A program made the position numbers and the translations under genes. 10,287 nt of DNA, taken from assembly GCA_002697505.1 (NCBI GenBank), contig NZWA01000005.1:1-10287 (forward strand), in the 5' to 3' direction. The DNA is from Flavobacteriales bacterium (GTDB lineage: Bacteria; Bacteroidota; Bacteroidia; Flavobacteriales; BACL11). The notes beneath the pieces were generated by a model. It saw nothing but the letters and a program-made list of their open reading frames with translations. It made no database searches and had not been told where the DNA came from. Positions 7,394 through 10,287 of the stretch are shown here, one piece after another; position 1 is the stretch's first letter; the number at the start of each line of letters is the position of its first letter.

Positions 7394-8739
7394 AAAGGAA
7401 ATATTGAAAAAGGTATATTTCGAATGCCGAATAAAACATAAATGGAAGTCTGATCTACAAGGTCAGACTTTTTCTTTAAATAATAGATAGATGAAAAAAT
7501 ATCAAAATGCTTTAGCCTATAAGATATCTCTGGTTCAAAAACATACATATTTGTTAAAATACCTTGACCGTTAAAATTTCCAAAAGAATATTGAGCTCCT
7601 TCATTACTTGCGTTAAAGTCAGAAATAAAAATATTTTGACCAAAATGAGAGTTTGCAGAATCTAAACCAATTTTGATAAACTTAGAACTTAAACTAAAGA
7701 AAAAATTTTCTTTTTTAAATTTTACAATATTTATAACCTCTTTAAAATTAGCACCAAGAGGATGAGCTAATGACTGGTTTATATGCGAATAATTTTGAAG
7801 AGGAATTTTATGAGCATAAGTATATGGTTGTACTTGATTATATTCTATATTACAATTTAAGCTCTTATAATTAAAGCTAGCTCCTAATTGATATCCATAT
7901 TTATTTTGAAAAAAACCAGATGAATAATTTTCTTTATCAGAATCTTTTTGTCTTGAAATATTTAAATCGTCTAATAAAAACTGACCATAGAATTTATGAT
8001 TTTTAATTTTTACTGACAAATTTAATCCCATTAACGCATTTCCTTTATTTGAACCCATTGAATATTCTACTGGTCTATAAAATATAATTGGATTTAAATA
8101 ACTTATTTCATAACCTCTATTATAGGTTTCAGTTCTAGATTGCCAAAGAACACTTTCAAAAATTCCAATATTTATGTTAGAATTTATATCAATATTCAAA
8201 TAATGTGTAGCAGAAAATTTTTTAACTAAATTGTTGTTATTAAGATTATATAAGGTTGAATACAAATTCTTGTAAGTAACTTTTCCAAATTTAGTTGTTA
8301 ATTTTACATAAGGATATGGTGCCTGAATGTTTGACAGCAATAGAGATCTATGACCTTCACCAATAAAGTTGTTTCCTTTACCTGCATCTATATTAAAAAA
8401 CGAATTGAATTGATGATTGATACTATAACGCAATCTAACATTCTTATTGTTAAAGTTGGGATATATTGACAATGAATCGTAATAATTTTTAATTATTTTA
8501 ATATTATCAATTTTAAGATAATCATATGTAATGTAAAAATTTGTTTTTTGATTGTGTTTTAATTTTAAAGAAATGCCTAATAGAAATACATTATTGTTTT
8601 CTTTTTCAAAGGAGCTAAATGCTGAAAATTTTGGATGTAGTAATAACGTGTCATTTTTAAAATTAAAAGACTTTGTTTGACTAAAACATGTGCTAGTAAA
8701 GATTAATATAAAAAATAATATCTTAAAATGCTTTATCAT
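7390..8739 (-). CDS. RemB/Wzi-like outer-membrane protein (capsule assembly Wzi family)
   Basis: This 449-residue protein begins with a Sec signal peptide (residues 1-20, ending TCFS before Q21), which supports the ATG even though it overlaps the upstream gene by 17 bp; AAGGGG directly precedes the ATG. The body is rich in alternating beta-strand sequence and carries motifs I associate with the Wzi/RemB group: GKGNNFIGEGHRSLLLSN (120-137), LNPIIFYRPVEYS (215-227), QFLLDDL (253-259), KYGYQLGA (280-287), EYNQVQPYTYAH (299-310) and LAHPLGANFKEV (324-335). Wzi is an outer-membrane barrel that anchors capsule; RemB is a related protein linked to Flavobacterium gliding. A role in attaching or organising the surface polysaccharide started by the adjacent transferase is inferred. 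The stop codon (TAG, 7392-7390) overlaps that of the convergent gene by 4 bp. Assignment to the family is firm; a specific gliding or capsule role is not. Confidence 0.87.
   Translation of the reverse strand: MIKHFKILFFILIFTSTCFSQTKSFNFKNDTLLLHPKFSAFSSFEKENNNVFLLGISLKLKHNQKTNFYITYDYLKIDNIKIIKNYYDSLSIYPNFNNKNVRLRYSINHQFNSFFNIDAGKGNNFIGEGHRSLLLSNIQAPYPYVKLTTKFGKVTYKNLYSTLYNLNNNNLVKKFSATHYLNIDINSNINIGIFESVLWQSRTETYNRGYEISYLNPIIFYRPVEYSMGSNKGNALMGLNLSVKIKNHKFYGQFLLDDLNISRQKDSDKENYSSGFFQNKYGYQLGASFNYKSLNCNIEYNQVQPYTYAHKIPLQNYSHINQSLAHPLGANFKEVINIVKFKKENFFFSLSSKFIKIGLDSANSHFGQNIFISDFNASNEGAQYSFGNFNGQGILTNMYVFEPEISYRLKHFDIFSSIYYLKKKSDLVDQTSIYVLFGIRNIPFSIFPF
7446..7477 (+). terminator. Intrinsic terminator for the rightward adhesin/TPR unit
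   Basis: The sequence AAGTCTGATC (7446-7455), loop TACAA (7456-7460) and GGTCAGACTT (7461-7470) forms a 10-bp stem with one G-U pair, followed directly by a T-rich run (TTTTTCTTT, 7469-7477). The T-tract lies only on the rightward side, so it should act on + strand transcripts, about 50 bp after the TPR/SPOR gene stop. It sits within the 3' coding part of the opposing gene. Confidence 0.8.
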
Positions 8740-10108
8740 CCCCTTTGAAGATATTCCATATAGTTTTAAAAATAATATTTATGTCTAATGACAGTGACCA
8801 ATTCTCAATATACCAAACATCAAATCTAATTCTTCCTTCCATATCTTTTAAAGATTTTGTTTCTCCTCTGAAACCTCTAACTTGTGCTGCACCAGTTATA
8901 CCTGGTTTAACTAATTGCCTAACCATATACTTTTGAATTAACACTGAATATTCGTTTGTATGTTTAATCATATGTGGTCGAGGTCCAACTATCGACATAT
9001 CTCCAATAAGAACATTAATAAATTGAGGAAATTCATCTAGAGATGTTTTCCTTAAAAACTTTCCAACTCTTGTAATTCTCATATCATTTTTAGTAGCTTG
9101 TTTACTATCTGAATCTTTATTGACAGTCATTGATCTAAACTTGTAACAAACAAATTCTTTATTATCTATACCTGATCTTTTTTGTTTAAATAAAATTGGG
9201 CCTTTGGAATTTAATTTGATAATTATTGCAATTAGAGGATATAGCCAAGATAGTATTAATATAATTACTGACAATGAAAACAATATATCAAATATTCGTT
9301 TAATTACTCTATTTACAAAATCAGTTAAAGGTTCTTCTCTAAGTGTAATAATAGGTACGTCATCAAAAAAGTCAATATTAACTCTTTTAAAAATAAAAGC
9401 TCTAAAGTCTGGTACAACTTTAAATCTAATCATATTTTTATCACAAAACTCTACTAAACTTTTAATCTTGTTTGTGTTTGTTAATGGTAATGTATAATAA
9501 ATTTCATCAACATTTTTTTCGATAACAAACTCTCTTATCTTATCTAAATTTAATTGAAAAATATTATCATTTAATTTAAAATTAATCTTACGGTCAAAAA
9601 AAATAGCTAAAAGTTTTACTCCGAGCATATCATCCGAACTAAAATAATTATAAAGTTGATGAGCTACGCCTCCACCTCCAATTATAACGATATTACTATA
9701 GTTATAGCCAGAACGTCTATAGATCATAATTATTTTCAGCATAAAAAGTCGCCATACAATAATTAAGAAAAATAAAAGGATATATGTAGCATACAATTGC
9801 TCTCTAGAAAAGTTTGACGCTTTTAAAGAAAATAAAATTGCACTAATTGTTATAGAATTAAATATAAAGGCTTTAAATAAATTAAATAATATCCTGTCTA
9901 TTCTTCTAATTCTCCTCAATTGATATAAACTTAACATTAAAACAACCAAGATCCAAACAGCATTAAAAATTATAACTAAAAATCTATAATTATCTTCGAA
10001 AATAAACGAGTCGAATTTTAAATAATATGTAAGGAAAAAAGAAAAATTTAAAAGAATAATATCCCCAACAAAATGAATAACCCAAAAATATTTAGAATAT
10101 CCTCTCAT
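8723..10108 (-). CDS. Polyprenyl-phosphate sugar-1-phosphate transferase (WcaJ-like, exopolysaccharide initiation)
   Basis: The 461 residues match the full-length WcaJ-like architecture. Four membrane helices lie at about 8-30, 43-62, 78-95 and 104-128. A Rossmann-like CoA_binding_3-type domain begins at NIVIIGGGG (139-147), and a hydrophobic re-entrant helix (about 274-298) leads into the catalytic bacterial sugar transferase domain. That domain keeps KGPILFKQKRSG (303-313), YKFRSM (322-327), KTSLDEFPQ with the Asp-Glu pair at 358-359, DMSIVGPRP (370-378), KPGITGAAQVRG (401-412) and D430-WYIENWS. Such enzymes move a sugar-1-phosphate from a nucleotide sugar to undecaprenyl phosphate at the inner membrane, the first step of an O-antigen, capsule or exopolysaccharide unit. 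The exact sugar cannot be read from the sequence. All catalytic motifs are intact. The ATG overlaps the preceding gene's TGA (ATGA), and its 3' end overlaps the RemB/Wzi-like gene by 17 bp, so the genes are probably translated together. Confidence 0.95.
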   Translation of the reverse strand: MRGYSKYFWVIHFVGDIILLNFSFFLTYYLKFDSFIFEDNYRFLVIIFNAVWILVVLMLSLYQLRRIRRIDRILFNLFKAFIFNSITISAILFSLKASNFSREQLYATYILLFFLIIVWRLFMLKIIMIYRRSGYNYSNIVIIGGGGVAHQLYNYFSSDDMLGVKLLAIFFDRKINFKLNDNIFQLNLDKIREFVIEKNVDEIYYTLPLTNTNKIKSLVEFCDKNMIRFKVVPDFRAFIFKRVNIDFFDDVPIITLREEPLTDFVNRVIKRIFDILFSLSVIILILSWLYPLIAIIIKLNSKGPILFKQKRSGIDNKEFVCYKFRSMTVNKDSDSKQATKNDMRITRVGKFLRKTSLDEFPQFINVLIGDMSIVGPRPHMIKHTNEYSVLIQKYMVRQLVKPGITGAAQVRGFRGETKSLKDMEGRIRFDVWYIENWSLSLDINIIFKTIWNIFKGDDKAF

Positions 10109-10287
10109 AGATACAAAAATATAAAAACAAATATTTTAGTCAATATACCAGCTATAGATTTGCTTATTTGTTTTAATTTTTTATAATAACTTTGTTTATC
10201 AACTTTCTTAGCCATCTTTAATAAAGTTGGTATGTCATTTGAAGGTTGCTTGAGATCTAAAGTTTTTTCATATTTATATATTTGATC
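10105..10287 (-). CDS. C-terminal 60 residues of an unidentified protein upstream in the polysaccharide operon (truncated by window)
   Basis: On the minus strand the frame entering at 10287 stays open for 60 codons and stops at TGA (10107-10105), sharing ATGA with the start of the sugar transferase. The visible tail is Lys-rich (KMAKKVDKQSYYKKLKQ) and ends in a hydrophobic segment, ILTKIFVFIFLYL. This could be a final membrane-associated helix. I do not recognise the family from this fragment. The 4-bp overlap and context suggest a polysaccharide biosynthesis gene, for example a glycosyltransferase, but that is inference only. It could be spurious, but the exact stop-start overlap argues that it is real. 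Confidence 0.6.
   Translation of the reverse strand, partial: DQIYKYEKTLDLKQPSNDIPTLLKMAKKVDKQSYYKKLKQISKSIAGILTKIFVFIFLYL

Noticed and set aside
8680..8739. Lipoprotein signal in the RemB/Wzi-like protein
   Set aside because: The Cys in FTSTC lacks a proper lipobox (no Leu at -3 and Thr at -1), and the CFSQ end fits a type I signal peptidase site.
8745..9497. Plus-strand open frames inside the sugar transferase gene
   Set aside because: They are antisense to conserved catalytic motifs and have no supporting features.

Overview
The window is strongly AT-rich and reads as chromosomal DNA of a Bacteroidota member, most likely a (possibly marine) Flavobacteriales-type organism. The evidence is a giant surface protein built of SprB-type repeats with a type IX secretion system (T9SS) type A C-terminal sorting domain, a GEVED domain, a RemB/Wzi-like outer-membrane protein, and start codons preceded by A-rich leaders rather than clear Shine-Dalgarno sequences. 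No tRNA, rRNA, CRISPR array or insertion sequence was seen.

Layout. Positions 1-5758 (+) hold the 3' part of one very large secreted adhesin-like gene. It is open from the first base, so its true start lies upstream of the window. In order it encodes the first half of a SprB-type repeat, a GEVED domain, the second half of a SprB-type repeat, about 19 further repeats plus one divergent repeat, and a type A sorting domain. After a 39-bp gap, 5798-7393 (+) encodes a signal-peptide protein with an internally duplicated TPR-like module and a SPOR-like C-terminus, probably in the same transcript. A good intrinsic terminator at 7446-7477 ends this rightward unit.

The rest of the window is on the minus strand and is read from right to left: the tail of an unidentified protein (10105-10287), a polyprenyl-phosphate sugar-1-phosphate transferase (8723-10108) and a RemB/Wzi-like outer-membrane protein (7390-8739). 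These three overlap head to tail (4-bp ATGA overlap, then 17 bp), which indicates a tightly coupled polysaccharide-synthesis and surface-assembly operon. The two units converge and their stop codons overlap by 4 bp, so the rightward terminator hairpin lies inside the 3' coding sequence of the RemB/Wzi-like gene.

Together the window looks like a cell-surface locus. One unit makes a T9SS-exported repeat adhesin with a periplasmic or envelope helper candidate. The other starts a surface polysaccharide on its lipid carrier and supplies an outer-membrane beta-barrel of the kind tied to capsule attachment or gliding. The most unusual features are the apparent nesting of the GEVED domain inside a SprB repeat, a covarying extra cysteine pair in three repeats, complementary cysteine losses in two adjacent sister repeats, and the terminator embedded in an opposing gene.
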